A stretch of 64,000 nt of DNA. It comes from Thalassospira sp. (GTDB taxonomy: Bacteria > Pseudomonadota > Alphaproteobacteria > Rhodospirillales > Thalassospiraceae). The notes under the pieces are model-generated. The model ran no database searches and was not told where the DNA came from. It saw only the letters and a program-made list of their open reading frames with translations. A program made the translations under genes and the position numbers. The stretch is taken from assembly GCF_030690045.1 (NCBI RefSeq), contig NZ_JAUYHK010000021.1:186001-250000 (forward strand). Reading direction: 5' to 3'. Positions 41,005 through 50,407 of this stretch are shown here, one piece after another. Each line of letters starts with the position of its first letter. The first letter of the stretch is position 1.

Positions 41005-42051
41005 TTAACGGGGGGCGAAACGTTCCTCGGCAATACGATCCGCGACAAAGCCGGTCGGCAGGTTTTCGGCTGCTGCGCGTTTAAAAATTTCGCGGGTGGT
41101 GTCGGCAATGCCTTCTATATGTTTGTTGGTGTCGCTGACCGGTTTGCCTTCACGGCCATAATAAACCTCGACCACGCCCCCGGCATTGATCACGTAATCG
41201 GGGGCATACAAAATACCCCGTTCCAGCAACATCTGACCGTGCCGGTCGGATTCAAGCTGGTTATTGGCGGCCCCGGCGATGATGCGGGCACGCAGGGTTT
41301 TGATGCTGCGATCATTGATCACACCGCCCAGCGCACAGGGGGCGAGAATATCGGCATCGACCGACAGAATCTCATCGACTGAAACGGCGGAGGCCCCCAA
41401 TTCGCGCACAGCGCGATCAACAATGTTGGCATTCAGATCGGCGACCACCAGCCGTGCCCCGGCATCATGCAACAACCGGCACAAATGATATCCGACATTG
41501 CCCAGCCCCTGTACGGCAACGCGCAAACCGCCCAGATCATCATGGCCGTTTTTAAACCGCACCGCTTCTTTCAGGCCGATAAAAACCCCATAGGCCGTAA
41601 AAGGTGAAGGATCGCCGGTGCGTGTCGGGTCGCTGCCGTCATTGATGCCGCCGACATGGGATGTCTGGCGGGCGATATTGTGCATGTCATCGGGGCTGGT
41701 GCCGACATCTTCGGCGACGATGTATCGCCCGCCGATCTGTTCAACCGCCCGGCCCATGGCGCGAAACAGTTCGGGGGTTTTCTGGCTGCGCGGGTCGCCC
41801 AGAATCACCGATTTCCCCCCGCCCAGCGGCAGGCGGGCCATCGCCGATTTATAGGTCATGCCGCGTGACAGGCGCAAAACATCGTGAATGGCGTCGGCTT
41901 CGCTGGCATAGGGCCACATGCGGCACCCGCCCAGTGATGGTCCCAGCCGGGTATTGTGAACGGCGATGATCGCCTTCAGGCCGGTGCGGGCATCATGGGC
42001 AAAGACAACCTGTTCGTGATTGTCAAACGCGGGATCGGAAAAGACATTCAT
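41005..42051 (-). CDS. Glu/Leu/Phe/Val dehydrogenase
   Basis: NTRLGPSLGGCRMWPYASEADAIHDVLRLSRGMTYKSAMARLPLGGGKSVILGDP; Rossmann VAVQGLGNVGYHL. Confidence 0.94.
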   Translation of the reverse strand: MNVFSDPAFDNHEQVVFAHDARTGLKAIIAVHNTRLGPSLGGCRMWPYASEADAIHDVLRLSRGMTYKSAMARLPLGGGKSVILGDPRSQKTPELFRAMGRAVEQIGGRYIVAEDVGTSPDDMHNIARQTSHVGGINDGSDPTRTGDPSPFTAYGVFIGLKEAVRFKNGHDDLGGLRVAVQGLGNVGYHLCRLLHDAGARLVVADLNANIVDRAVRELGASAVSVDEILSVDADILAPCALGGVINDRSIKTLRARIIAGAANNQLESDRHGQMLLERGILYAPDYVINAGGVVEVYYGREGKPVSDTNKHIEGIADTTREIFKRAAAENLPTGFVADRIAEERFAPR

Positions 42052-42428
42052 GGTGGGGCCTCCCGGGTGGTGTTGTTCTTGTGGCGGGTCTTCCTGTTAT
42101 GTTTGACGTGTTGGCCGCCGGATCAAATGGAAAATCGCGTTGCGGTTAAAAAAGACGGTTTCGACAAAAACCTCAGGAAAACACAGAACTTTATGTCCTG
42201 TGGGGGACGCCTTTGTAATTTTATTTCGTGCGTTTTGTTCAGGCCTCTTATGCAAAAGCGGCAGGAAGTATTCCGGTGAGATTCAATTAAAATGCGATTC
42301 ACGCCGGATGATTCACGGCTCGTTAAACCACTTGTTTCAAACTTGCGGGGTGCATTTCTATTTTCGGGGTGCATATCAGGACAATAAAGGCGTCCGGGCG
42401 GACGTCGATATAAGTAAGGAGACCGGCG

Positions 42429-42662
42429 ATGTCTGCTTTCACAGGACACGGCCACACTGTTTATCGCGTCGGGTTGCACAATCAGGCTGTACGCGAATGC
42501 GTCAAGGAAAACCGTTCCCACGCGATTTTCGATGACCGCTGGGCTGATACCCAAACACATGAAGTTGCCGCCAAAAACAAAACCAGGGCACTTGCCATGA
42601 TCGAAAACACCTATCCCTCGGCCGAGGGATTCGTGGTCGATCACGTCAAACGCCGGGGGTAA
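42429..42662 (+). CDS. small hypothetical protein
   Basis: 77-aa ORF with upstream AAGTAAGGAGA ribosome-binding site and downstream terminator. Confidence 0.7.
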   Translation: MSAFTGHGHTVYRVGLHNQAVRECVKENRSHAIFDDRWADTQTHEVAAKNKTRALAMIENTYPSAEGFVVDHVKRRG

Positions 42663-42686
42663 GGCAACACATAGGGCAAGTTTTCA

Positions 42687-42725
42687 AACCGTCAGAACCG
42701 GACGCCCCGTTCTGACGGTTTTTTC
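42687..42725 (+). terminator. intrinsic terminator
   Basis: AAACCGTCAGAAC / GTTCTGACGGTTT, 13-bp stem with T-run. Confidence 0.9.
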
Positions 42726-42737
42726 ATGGCGGGATGA

Positions 42738-43334
42738 TTATTTCTGCATCAGGGCGCGGTCAACAAAATCAAGGCGATCCTGCCCCCAGAACATTTCGCC
42801 ATTGGCAAAATAGGTCGGCACGCCAAAGATATTGTCGGCCTTTGCTGCCTCTGTATTGGCGGTATAGACCGCATCAATGTCATCGTTGCTGGCCTGGTCC
42901 AGATATCCGGTATCCAGATGTGATGCGCTCAGGGCCTCGCGGATAATGGCGGGATCGGCAATATTGCGTTCCCGCGCCCAGATATCGCCCATCAGGGTTT
43001 CAATCAACAGATCGGCATTTCCACCATCCTGCAAAACGGCAATGATGGTTTTGGCTGCCAGCGTTTCATCAACCGGAAAACTGGCGGGCTGAAGGTTCAG
43101 TGGCAAGCCCAGCAAATCGCGCCAGCGCGCCAGTTCCAGCAAACGGTATTCCTGACGCGGTTTGGGGCGTTGCGCCAAAGGGACACCGCCGCCATGTTTC
43201 CAGATTTCGGCGGCACGCACCGGTTTATGCAGGATCTTAACCCCGTGCCGGGCGGCGATATCGACCGCACGGCGAAATCCGAAATAGGACCAGGGCGACT
43301 GGACGAAAAAATAATGGATGATCGGATTGGTCAT
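42738..43334 (-). CDS. 2-hydroxychromene-2-carboxylate isomerase / DsbA-family protein (second copy)
   Basis: MTNPIIHYFFVQSPWSYFGFRRAVDIAARHGVKI..., FGVPTYFANGEMFWGQDRLDFVD. Confidence 0.9.
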   Translation of the reverse strand: MTNPIIHYFFVQSPWSYFGFRRAVDIAARHGVKILHKPVRAAEIWKHGGGVPLAQRPKPRQEYRLLELARWRDLLGLPLNLQPASFPVDETLAAKTIIAVLQDGGNADLLIETLMGDIWARERNIADPAIIREALSASHLDTGYLDQASNDDIDAVYTANTEAAKADNIFGVPTYFANGEMFWGQDRLDFVDRALMQK

Positions 43335-43359
43335 TGGACGCTCCTGATTTTTGGGTGGC

Positions 43360-44475
43360 TCAGTAATCAAGCCACCATCGATATTCCTCAAGCCCCGACA
43401 GAACGACACCATCAAAACCAAGTTGCATCAATCCTCCCAGATAGCTTTCAGGGGTGCCGAAAATCACATTCTGCCATGCCGGAGCCCAGTAATGGACATG
43501 ATGTTCCTGCCCCCATCGGGCGGTGCTGTTGGGTTCGCTGATAAATTCCGGTGCACCGGGCACCCAGTTTGCCTGCCAGTAATAACGATATGTTTCAGCC
43601 GTTCCGATATTCATCCAGGCCAGCAAGGTGCGCGGCGTACCCAGTTTTTTATAACGCAGACGCTTGATGTCATCAAAGGTTAGGGGCGTCATACCGCGAT
43701 GAAAGGCATCAAAAATCAGGATGTCATAATTACTGTCGGCAAGGGCGGCGACATAGTCTTCCTTGCTGCCAAACGGTGAACTGTCGACAATCACCGCATA
43801 ATTGCGGGCATCGCGAATATTATCAATAGCATGCGGATTTTCACCCATCGGTTTGACCGGGGTACGGGTCAGGGATGAAAGCTGTTTGTCGGGGGGCGGG
43901 GCGGCATAATAAAGCGCATTAAGGCCCGACAGCTTGCCCATGGCGGCGCGCACATCTTCGATCTTGTCGGTGTAATCGATCATGAAATAACGCAGCCCGT
44001 CAGCTTTAAGGCGGTTAAGATAACCCAGAATATAGTCGCTTTCGCTTTTTTCCGTCGCCACGCCATAGCTATCGATGCCGTAAAACGGGCTTTCGATCAT
44101 CAGACCGTCCAGCGACCGGATATAATTTCGTGCCGGTTCGGCGGTGCCGCGGGTTGCAAACAGGCTGGTTTCTAAAAATTCGGTCAGTTCCAGCCCGTTC
44201 AGGGCGATGACTGAGAAATCTGTCCGGTATGTCTTTGCCCAGCGGCTGAGTTTGATGACGAAATTGCGCATTTCTTCTTCAAACGCGACGGCGGGTTTGT
44301 CATCAACCTGCGGGATGCTGTTGGGTGCTGTGCGACTCAGGCTGTTGGGCGGCGGCAGGAACGGTTCAAGCTGTTGCGACCGGGCAAGGTCGGGTGCCGC
44401 CAGCCAAAGGCCGGACAGGGCCAAAAGGCTTGCACAGGCCCGTATTGCAAACTGTCGGCTAAGGGGCTGGATCAT
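43360..44475 (-). CDS. secreted GH114/TM1410-like TIM-barrel protein
   Basis: Signal peptide; YAVIVDSSPFGS, YDILIFDAFH, LLAWMNIGTAETYRYYW, FDGVVLSGLEEYRWW; starts in ATGA overlap with the upstream gene. Confidence 0.72.
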   Translation of the reverse strand: MIQPLSRQFAIRACASLLALSGLWLAAPDLARSQQLEPFLPPPNSLSRTAPNSIPQVDDKPAVAFEEEMRNFVIKLSRWAKTYRTDFSVIALNGLELTEFLETSLFATRGTAEPARNYIRSLDGLMIESPFYGIDSYGVATEKSESDYILGYLNRLKADGLRYFMIDYTDKIEDVRAAMGKLSGLNALYYAAPPPDKQLSSLTRTPVKPMGENPHAIDNIRDARNYAVIVDSSPFGSKEDYVAALADSNYDILIFDAFHRGMTPLTFDDIKRLRYKKLGTPRTLLAWMNIGTAETYRYYWQANWVPGAPEFISEPNSTARWGQEHHVHYWAPAWQNVIFGTPESYLGGLMQLGFDGVVLSGLEEYRWWLDY

Positions 44476-45605
44476 GCGGTTGCTCGTGCCTGCTGTGGAA
44501 TCAGAAGGTTTTTTACATGGTCGGCGATTGCAAGGCATGACGTCAATCCCGGTGATTCAATCCCGTATAGTGCGATCAGCCCGGACAGACCGTGATCGGC
44601 AGGGGCCGAAATCATGAAATCGCGGGCTTCTTCGCCCCGCGCCTGAATTTTGGGGCGAATACCGGCATATCCGGGCTGCAATGCCGTTTCATCCAGATCG
44701 GGGTAATAGCGCCGGATCGCCTCGGCAAAGGCCGAACGCCTTGCGGGATCGACGCTGTATTCCGGCTGATCAATCCAGGTGACATCGGGGCCAAAACGCG
44801 CCTGTCCCCCCATATCAAGGGTCAGATGAATGCCAAGTCCCGCCTGCTCGGGGGCCGGATAAATCAGGGTAGAAAAGGGCGATTTCCCCGACAGGGTGAA
44901 ATAACTGCCCTTGGCATAATGTTGCGGCGGGATCGCACGCGGATCAAGGCCGGTAATATGATGCGCCAGGGTCTGCCCGTGCAGGCCGGTCGCCAGAACC
45001 AGTTCGGCACAGGTGACTGTCATGGCTTCGCCCCGTGCATCACGGGTTTCAACGGCAAATCCACCCGGAATTGCTGTGGCACCGATAACATCGGTATGCA
45101 GGGCAAGGCTGGCGCCGTTATTTTCGGCATCGCCCAGCAAACTGACCATCAGGGCATGCGAATCGATAATACCGGTAGACGGGCTTTCAAGGGCCGCAAA
45201 ACAGCGCAATGCCGGTTCGCGGGCCATGGCGGTGGCCCCGTCCAGCCATGCCAGATCATCAACCCCGTTACGCCGTGCGGCGGTTTCGATATCGCGCAGT
45301 TTGGCCATTTGTGTTTCATCGCTGGCGACAATCAGTTTGCCGGTGCGTTTGTGCGCAATGCCGCGTTCGGCACAATAGGCATAAAGCGCCTTTCGGCCCT
45401 GGACACAAAATCGTGCCTTGAGGCTACCTTGCGGATAATACAGCCCGGCATGGATCACCTCGCTGTTGCGCGAACTGGTTTCGGTGCCAATCGCGTCATG
45501 GCGTTCGATGATCATGACTTCACGCCCGGCGGACGACAAGGCGCGGGCGCAGGCAAGGCCAATGACGCCGGCACCAATGATGATGGTTTCGATATCGGGT
45601 GTCAT
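44472..45605 (-). CDS. FAD-dependent oxidoreductase (DAO family, L-2-hydroxyglutarate oxidase-like)
   Basis: ETIIIGAGVIGLACARALSSAGREVMIIER, TSSRNSEVIHAGLYYPQGSLKARFC. Confidence 0.9.
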   Translation of the reverse strand: MTPDIETIIIGAGVIGLACARALSSAGREVMIIERHDAIGTETSSRNSEVIHAGLYYPQGSLKARFCVQGRKALYAYCAERGIAHKRTGKLIVASDETQMAKLRDIETAARRNGVDDLAWLDGATAMAREPALRCFAALESPSTGIIDSHALMVSLLGDAENNGASLALHTDVIGATAIPGGFAVETRDARGEAMTVTCAELVLATGLHGQTLAHHITGLDPRAIPPQHYAKGSYFTLSGKSPFSTLIYPAPEQAGLGIHLTLDMGGQARFGPDVTWIDQPEYSVDPARRSAFAEAIRRYYPDLDETALQPGYAGIRPKIQARGEEARDFMISAPADHGLSGLIALYGIESPGLTSCLAIADHVKNLLIPQQARATA

Positions 45606-45611
45606 GTCGGC

Positions 45612-46637
45612 TTATTCATCCATCTGACGAAAAAACACGGTCTGGTCCTGATTGTCCTGACCTTCGCCAACCACAATGGTCGGGGACTGGCTGGTGTAAT
45701 GGCCGCGTGCCGATGCACCATCGCTGCAAAAGATATACCAGCGGCCAAAGGGCATGGTGTCGGATTGATAATTGCCGCCTTCATGACGCCAATATCCCTC
45801 GCAATAGCGTGCGCCAATTTCAAGGATCATCGACCCTTCGCCAGAAGGCTGATCAAACTTCAACATGCCATTCCCGGTTTCATTGTTCCAGCGCCCGACG
45901 ATATCAATGCCTTCATTCGGGTCAAGCCGCGCTGCGGCGGTCGGGGTGGCGGTACCCGGTTCGGCAATAATCGCCACGCCAATTTCATCGGGCAGGGTCA
46001 GGTTGAACCGGCCAAAAAAGGATGCGGTAAATTGCTGTGCGTCACCATCGGCAATCGGCATGATTGCGGGGGCCTCGCCCTGTGCAGTTCGGGGTGCTGG
46101 GGCATCAATCGGGCGGGCGGCAAAGGGCAGGCAGTAATAACCCAGCAACCGGCTGCCGCGTTTTTCCGGGGTGGTGGGGCTCCATTCGCCGACAAAGCTG
46201 ATGCATTGGGTATTGTTGCGGATGAACGGGACAACGGCGACCGGGCCAAAACGGGCTTCGTGGACAAAACTTGCGCCATTGACCGTGCTGTTGCCCTGCA
46301 ACCCTTCAAACATGGTCAGCAATTGTTCGGGCGGGGTTTGCGTTGCAAAGGCAAAACCGGGGGCGGATGTTGAAAACACTGATTCCAGAAAAATTTCACG
46401 CGCAACAGCCTGTTCTGGCGTGCTTTTATCAATCCACCGACTGACAAAAACCGTGCTGTTGGGGCGGTATTGGCGCATATGAACGGGTTCGATATCGAAC
46501 GGGGACCGATAGGATGCCGGGCTTTCGGTTTCCGGGATGGTTTCAAACGGGCCGACATCCTGTGCGGAGGCCATGACCGCCTGACTGACAATGGCCAGCA
46601 TGATCAGGCTGCCTGTAACGAGTCCCCGGTAAATCAC
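45612..46637 (-). CDS. hypothetical secreted protein
   Basis: N-terminal signal peptide (MIYRGLVTGSLIMLAIVSQAVMASAQ); no recognised domain. Confidence 0.75.
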   Translation of the reverse strand: MIYRGLVTGSLIMLAIVSQAVMASAQDVGPFETIPETESPASYRSPFDIEPVHMRQYRPNSTVFVSRWIDKSTPEQAVAREIFLESVFSTSAPGFAFATQTPPEQLLTMFEGLQGNSTVNGASFVHEARFGPVAVVPFIRNNTQCISFVGEWSPTTPEKRGSRLLGYYCLPFAARPIDAPAPRTAQGEAPAIMPIADGDAQQFTASFFGRFNLTLPDEIGVAIIAEPGTATPTAAARLDPNEGIDIVGRWNNETGNGMLKFDQPSGEGSMILEIGARYCEGYWRHEGGNYQSDTMPFGRWYIFCSDGASARGHYTSQSPTIVVGEGQDNQDQTVFFRQMDE

Positions 46638-46872
46638 TTTTTGCCTCTCCCGATATCGATGCGGTTTCGCACCGGTTTGGTTTCACTACATTATCTTTAC
46701 CTGTGGCGGGTGCATTTGGCTAGCAAAGCGCGATACAAACAAGAGAGATCTGTCATATGCCTTACAGGCAAACAATGCTTCGTCATGTCATTAAGACTTG
46801 ATTTTTGGTTATAAAGGCGTTCATTCACGGATCAGGGACAGTTATGATTCGACCAGAACGGAGCAAGGCGCG

Positions 46873-47754
46873 ATGACGGGGCAGCCGACCGACGCGACGG
46901 GGGAAAACACCACCGCGACAAAGCCGCGCAAGCGTGCGCATGTCATTGTGATTGGCAATGAAAAAGGCGGATCGGGTAAATCGACCACGGCAATGCATTT
47001 GGTCGTTTCCCTGTTAAGAATGGGGTTTCGGGTTGGCTCGATGGATATCGATGCCCGGCAGGGAACCCTGACGCGCTATGTCGAGAACCGGGTAGCTTTT
47101 AATGCGGCGCGCAAATTGTCGATGCCGATGCCCGAACATCGCAGCGTACCGCGCAGTGAGATTGAAGACGGAACCGCCGCCAAACTGGACGAGCGGGACC
47201 GCTTTACCAATGCGCTGGGTGAACTGGTGATGACGTGCGATTTTGTCATCCTCGATTGCCCCGGCAGTGACAATTACCTGTCGCGGCTTGGGCATTCCTG
47301 CGCCGATACGCTGGTGACGCCGATCAATGACAGTTATATTGATCTCGATATGTTGGCCCGTGTCGATTCCGAAACCCTTGAAATCAAGGGACCCAGCATT
47401 TACGCCGAAATGGTCTGGGATGCGCGCAAGCGCCGGGCGGCGGTGGATGGCGGCACCATCGACTGGGTGGTGATGCGCAATCGCCTGTCGCATCTTGATG
47501 CACGCAACAAACGCGATATTGCCGATATCCTTGATAAACTGGCCGAACGCATCCGGTTTCGGGTGGCCCCCGGTTTTGGGGAACGGGTGATTTACCGTGA
47601 ATTGTTCCTCAAAGGGATGACCCTGCTGGATTTGCGGGAAAAGGGCACGGGCATTTCGCTCAGCATGTCGCATATGGCGGCCCGGCAGGAAGTTCGGCAA
47701 TTGCTCGAAGTGATCGGCTTCTCACCTGCCGAGGGTGAAGAGTTGCCGATCTGA
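46873..47754 (+). CDS. mipZ: division plane positioning ATPase MipZ
   Basis: HVIVIGNEKGGSGKSTTAMHLVVSLLRMGFRVGSMDIDARQGTLTRYVENR deviant Walker A, MipZ-like. Confidence 0.93.
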   Translation: MTGQPTDATGENTTATKPRKRAHVIVIGNEKGGSGKSTTAMHLVVSLLRMGFRVGSMDIDARQGTLTRYVENRVAFNAARKLSMPMPEHRSVPRSEIEDGTAAKLDERDRFTNALGELVMTCDFVILDCPGSDNYLSRLGHSCADTLVTPINDSYIDLDMLARVDSETLEIKGPSIYAEMVWDARKRRAAVDGGTIDWVVMRNRLSHLDARNKRDIADILDKLAERIRFRVAPGFGERVIYRELFLKGMTLLDLREKGTGISLSMSHMAARQEVRQLLEVIGFSPAEGEELPI

Positions 47755-47803
47755 TGTAAACTGCCGATATTATATCGCAGGATTTCATCACACACAGACC
47801 GGC

Positions 47804-48529
47804 ATGACGAAAAACAAGGACGTAACATCTTCTTCATCCCCTGCGGATGCCGTTGCCGAATTTCTGGGCAAGGCACGGGCCTTGTCGGCTGTTGCTCCGG
47901 CATCGGGTCCCGCACAGGCGCGGCTGATTTTTGCGATGGATGCCACCGCCAGCCGCCAGCCCAGCTGGGACAAGGCCGCCGACATTCAGGCCGGTATGTT
48001 TGACGCGGTGGCGCGTCTGGGCACACTTGATATTCAACTGGTGTATTTTCGCGGTTTTGGCGAATGCAAGGCCAGCAACTGGTGTCGGGATGCCGCGATG
48101 TTGCGCGACCGCATGACGGCGGTGGAGTGTCGGGCCGGGCATACGCAGCTTGGCCGGGTTTTGGAACATGTGATCCGCCAGCATCAAAAAAAGCCGGTCA
48201 ATGCCCTGATTTATGTCGGTGATTGTCTGGAAGAAGATGCCGATCATCTGGGCCATCAGGCCGGGCAACTTGGCCTGACCGGGGTGCGGGCCTTCATGTT
48301 TCACGAAGGATCGGACCAAAAGGCCGAACAGGTTTTTCGCGATATTGCCCGTGTCACCGGTGGGGCATTTGCCCGGTTTGACAGTTCGGCCCCTGACCGG
48401 CTGAAAGAATTGCTGGGCGCGATTGCCGCCTTTGCGATGGGCGGGTTTGATGAACTGACTCGTTATGAGGCCCGTCAGGGGTCGCCGGAATTGCGTTTGT
48501 TGACCGACCAGTTACGGCGGGACCGGTAA
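47804..48529 (+). CDS. VWA-like domain-containing protein
   Basis: ARLIFAMDATASRQPSWDKA..., NALIYVGDCLEEDADHLGHQAGQLG. Confidence 0.83.
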   Translation: MTKNKDVTSSSSPADAVAEFLGKARALSAVAPASGPAQARLIFAMDATASRQPSWDKAADIQAGMFDAVARLGTLDIQLVYFRGFGECKASNWCRDAAMLRDRMTAVECRAGHTQLGRVLEHVIRQHQKKPVNALIYVGDCLEEDADHLGHQAGQLGLTGVRAFMFHEGSDQKAEQVFRDIARVTGGAFARFDSSAPDRLKELLGAIAAFAMGGFDELTRYEARQGSPELRLLTDQLRRDR

Positions 48530-49347
48530 TGGCTTGGCTGTTATTGGGAATTGCGTTGTTTGTGGCTGTCGGGTTTGTAGTTCGCTGGGCTGGCAATGCC
48601 GAACCGGCGGATGTCAAAAAGGCCGGATTTTATCTGGTTATTGCGGTTTTTGCCCTGCTTTTGGGCTGGCTTGTGCTGTCGGGCAAGTTGGCGGCGATGA
48701 TTGCTGCCGTATTTGCGTCCCTTCCTTTCCTTTTTCGTGCCCTGAAAATTGGCTTATTGTGGCCATTATTGCGACGCATGGTTGCGGGAACACAGGGTGT
48801 GGGCGGCATGGGACAATCCCGCAACGGGGGTGGTTCCGGTCGTGTTTCTGAAATCAAAACCGCATTTTTGCAGATGCGCCTTGACCATGATTCCGGCCAG
48901 TTGGGTGGATTTGTCGTGGCAGGCAGTCTGGTCGGTCGCGATCTTGACACCTTGGGGATACAAGACTTGCAAACCCTGTTTGTGGAATGTTGCGGGGCAA
49001 CAGATCAAAGCCATTCGGTTCTGGAAACCTATCTGGACCGGCGGCGCGATTGTCCGGGCTGGCGAAACTGGGAATGCGTGCGTCGCGCCAGTGGTTCCGG
49101 CACGTCGTATCACGATCAAACAGGAGATGACCGGGCAGAGGCGGCAGGCAGATTTCAGGATGGCACCATGGATGCGGTCGAGGCTCGCCGCATTTTGGGA
49201 GTTCCTGAAACGGCAAGCCGCGCTGAAATCAATCAGGCGTATCAAAATCTGATCAAGGCCTTTCATCCCGATCATGGCGGTTCGGATTATCTGGCCGCCA
49301 AAATCAACGAGGCGCGCAGTTTGTTACTGAAATTGTGCGGAGATTGA
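48529..49347 (+). CDS. membrane-anchored DnaJ domain-containing protein
   Basis: N-terminal TM segments; C-terminal J domain ILGVPETASRAEINQAYQNLIKAFHPDHGGSDYLAAKINEAR; TAATG overlap with the VWA gene. Confidence 0.9.
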   Translation: MAWLLLGIALFVAVGFVVRWAGNAEPADVKKAGFYLVIAVFALLLGWLVLSGKLAAMIAAVFASLPFLFRALKIGLLWPLLRRMVAGTQGVGGMGQSRNGGGSGRVSEIKTAFLQMRLDHDSGQLGGFVVAGSLVGRDLDTLGIQDLQTLFVECCGATDQSHSVLETYLDRRRDCPGWRNWECVRRASGSGTSYHDQTGDDRAEAAGRFQDGTMDAVEARRILGVPETASRAEINQAYQNLIKAFHPDHGGSDYLAAKINEARSLLLKLCGD

Positions 49348-49473
49348 TGCGGATGATCTCACGGCTTGCTTGATTGCCGGTTGTGAAATGTGGCAGAACA
49401 GGGGGCATGGCAATATGCGACCTGATACGGCAAATCCTGCTGTTTATGCCGCTAAAAACAAAGGAAAGAAGGC

Positions 49474-50361
49474 ATGACGAAAAAAATCAGAAAGGCAGTG
49501 TTCCCGGTGGCTGGCATGGGGACGCGGTTTTTACCTGCGACCAAGGCGATGCCCAAGGAAATGTTGCCGGTTGTGGATAAGCCGCTGATTCAATACGCCG
49601 TTGAAGAAGCCGCCGCCGCAGGAATTGAAGAATTTATTTTCGTCACCGGTCGCGGCAAAACCGCGATCGAGGATCATTTCGACCGCTCTGGCGAACTTGA
49701 AGCCATTCTGGAAGAACGCGGCAAACTGGATCTGCTGGAAACCGCGATGGCGATGATTCCCAAGAATGGCCGGGTTTCCTATACCCGTCAGGGTAATCCG
49801 CTGGGGCTGGGGCATGCGGTTTTATGTGCGAAATCGCTGATTGGCGATGAACCCTTTGTGGTGTTGCTGGCCGACGATTTGATTCAGTCAGATACCCCCT
49901 GCATGAAACAGATGATCGAAAGTTATGGCCGGACCGGCGGCAACATGGTTGCCGTGATGGATGTCCCGCGCGAGGAAACCCAACGTTACGGCGTTCTGGA
50001 GGTCGAAGGCACCAATGGCCGTCTGGTCAGTGCGTGCGGCATGGTTGAAAAACCCAAACCCGAAGATGCGCCCTCCACCCTGTCGGCAATTGGTCGCTAT
50101 ATTCTGGATCCGGGTATATTTGAAACTCTGGAAACCATCCCGCGTGGGGCCGGTAATGAAATTCAGCTGACCGATGCACTGGCCGCGATGATCGGCAAGG
50201 TCCCGTTTTACGGATACCGGTTTGAAGGCCGCCGATTTGATTGCGGCAACAAGATAGGCTTTTTGCAGGCGACCATTGCCTTTGCCCTTGAACGTCCGGA
50301 TTTGCGCGATGAAATGCGCGCCGTTGTCCGGGAATTTGTCGAAAGCGGCGCTGCGGAATAA
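49474..50361 (+). CDS. galU: UTP--glucose-1-phosphate uridylyltransferase
   Basis: KAVFPVAGMGTRFLPATKAMPKEMLPVVDKPLIQYAVEEA. Confidence 0.97.
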   Translation: MTKKIRKAVFPVAGMGTRFLPATKAMPKEMLPVVDKPLIQYAVEEAAAAGIEEFIFVTGRGKTAIEDHFDRSGELEAILEERGKLDLLETAMAMIPKNGRVSYTRQGNPLGLGHAVLCAKSLIGDEPFVVLLADDLIQSDTPCMKQMIESYGRTGGNMVAVMDVPREETQRYGVLEVEGTNGRLVSACGMVEKPKPEDAPSTLSAIGRYILDPGIFETLETIPRGAGNEIQLTDALAAMIGKVPFYGYRFEGRRFDCGNKIGFLQATIAFALERPDLRDEMRAVVREFVESGAAE

Positions 50362-50407
50362 TCCTCTTTCACCTCGCTTTGATTAAAAAACATAAGGTAA
50401 AACCTCG

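Noticed and set aside
44592-46373. 593-aa plus-strand ORF antisense to the FAD oxidoreductase and secreted-protein genes
   Set aside because: Shadow ORF of a GC-rich genome; both minus-strand genes have clear motifs, signal peptide and operon spacing.
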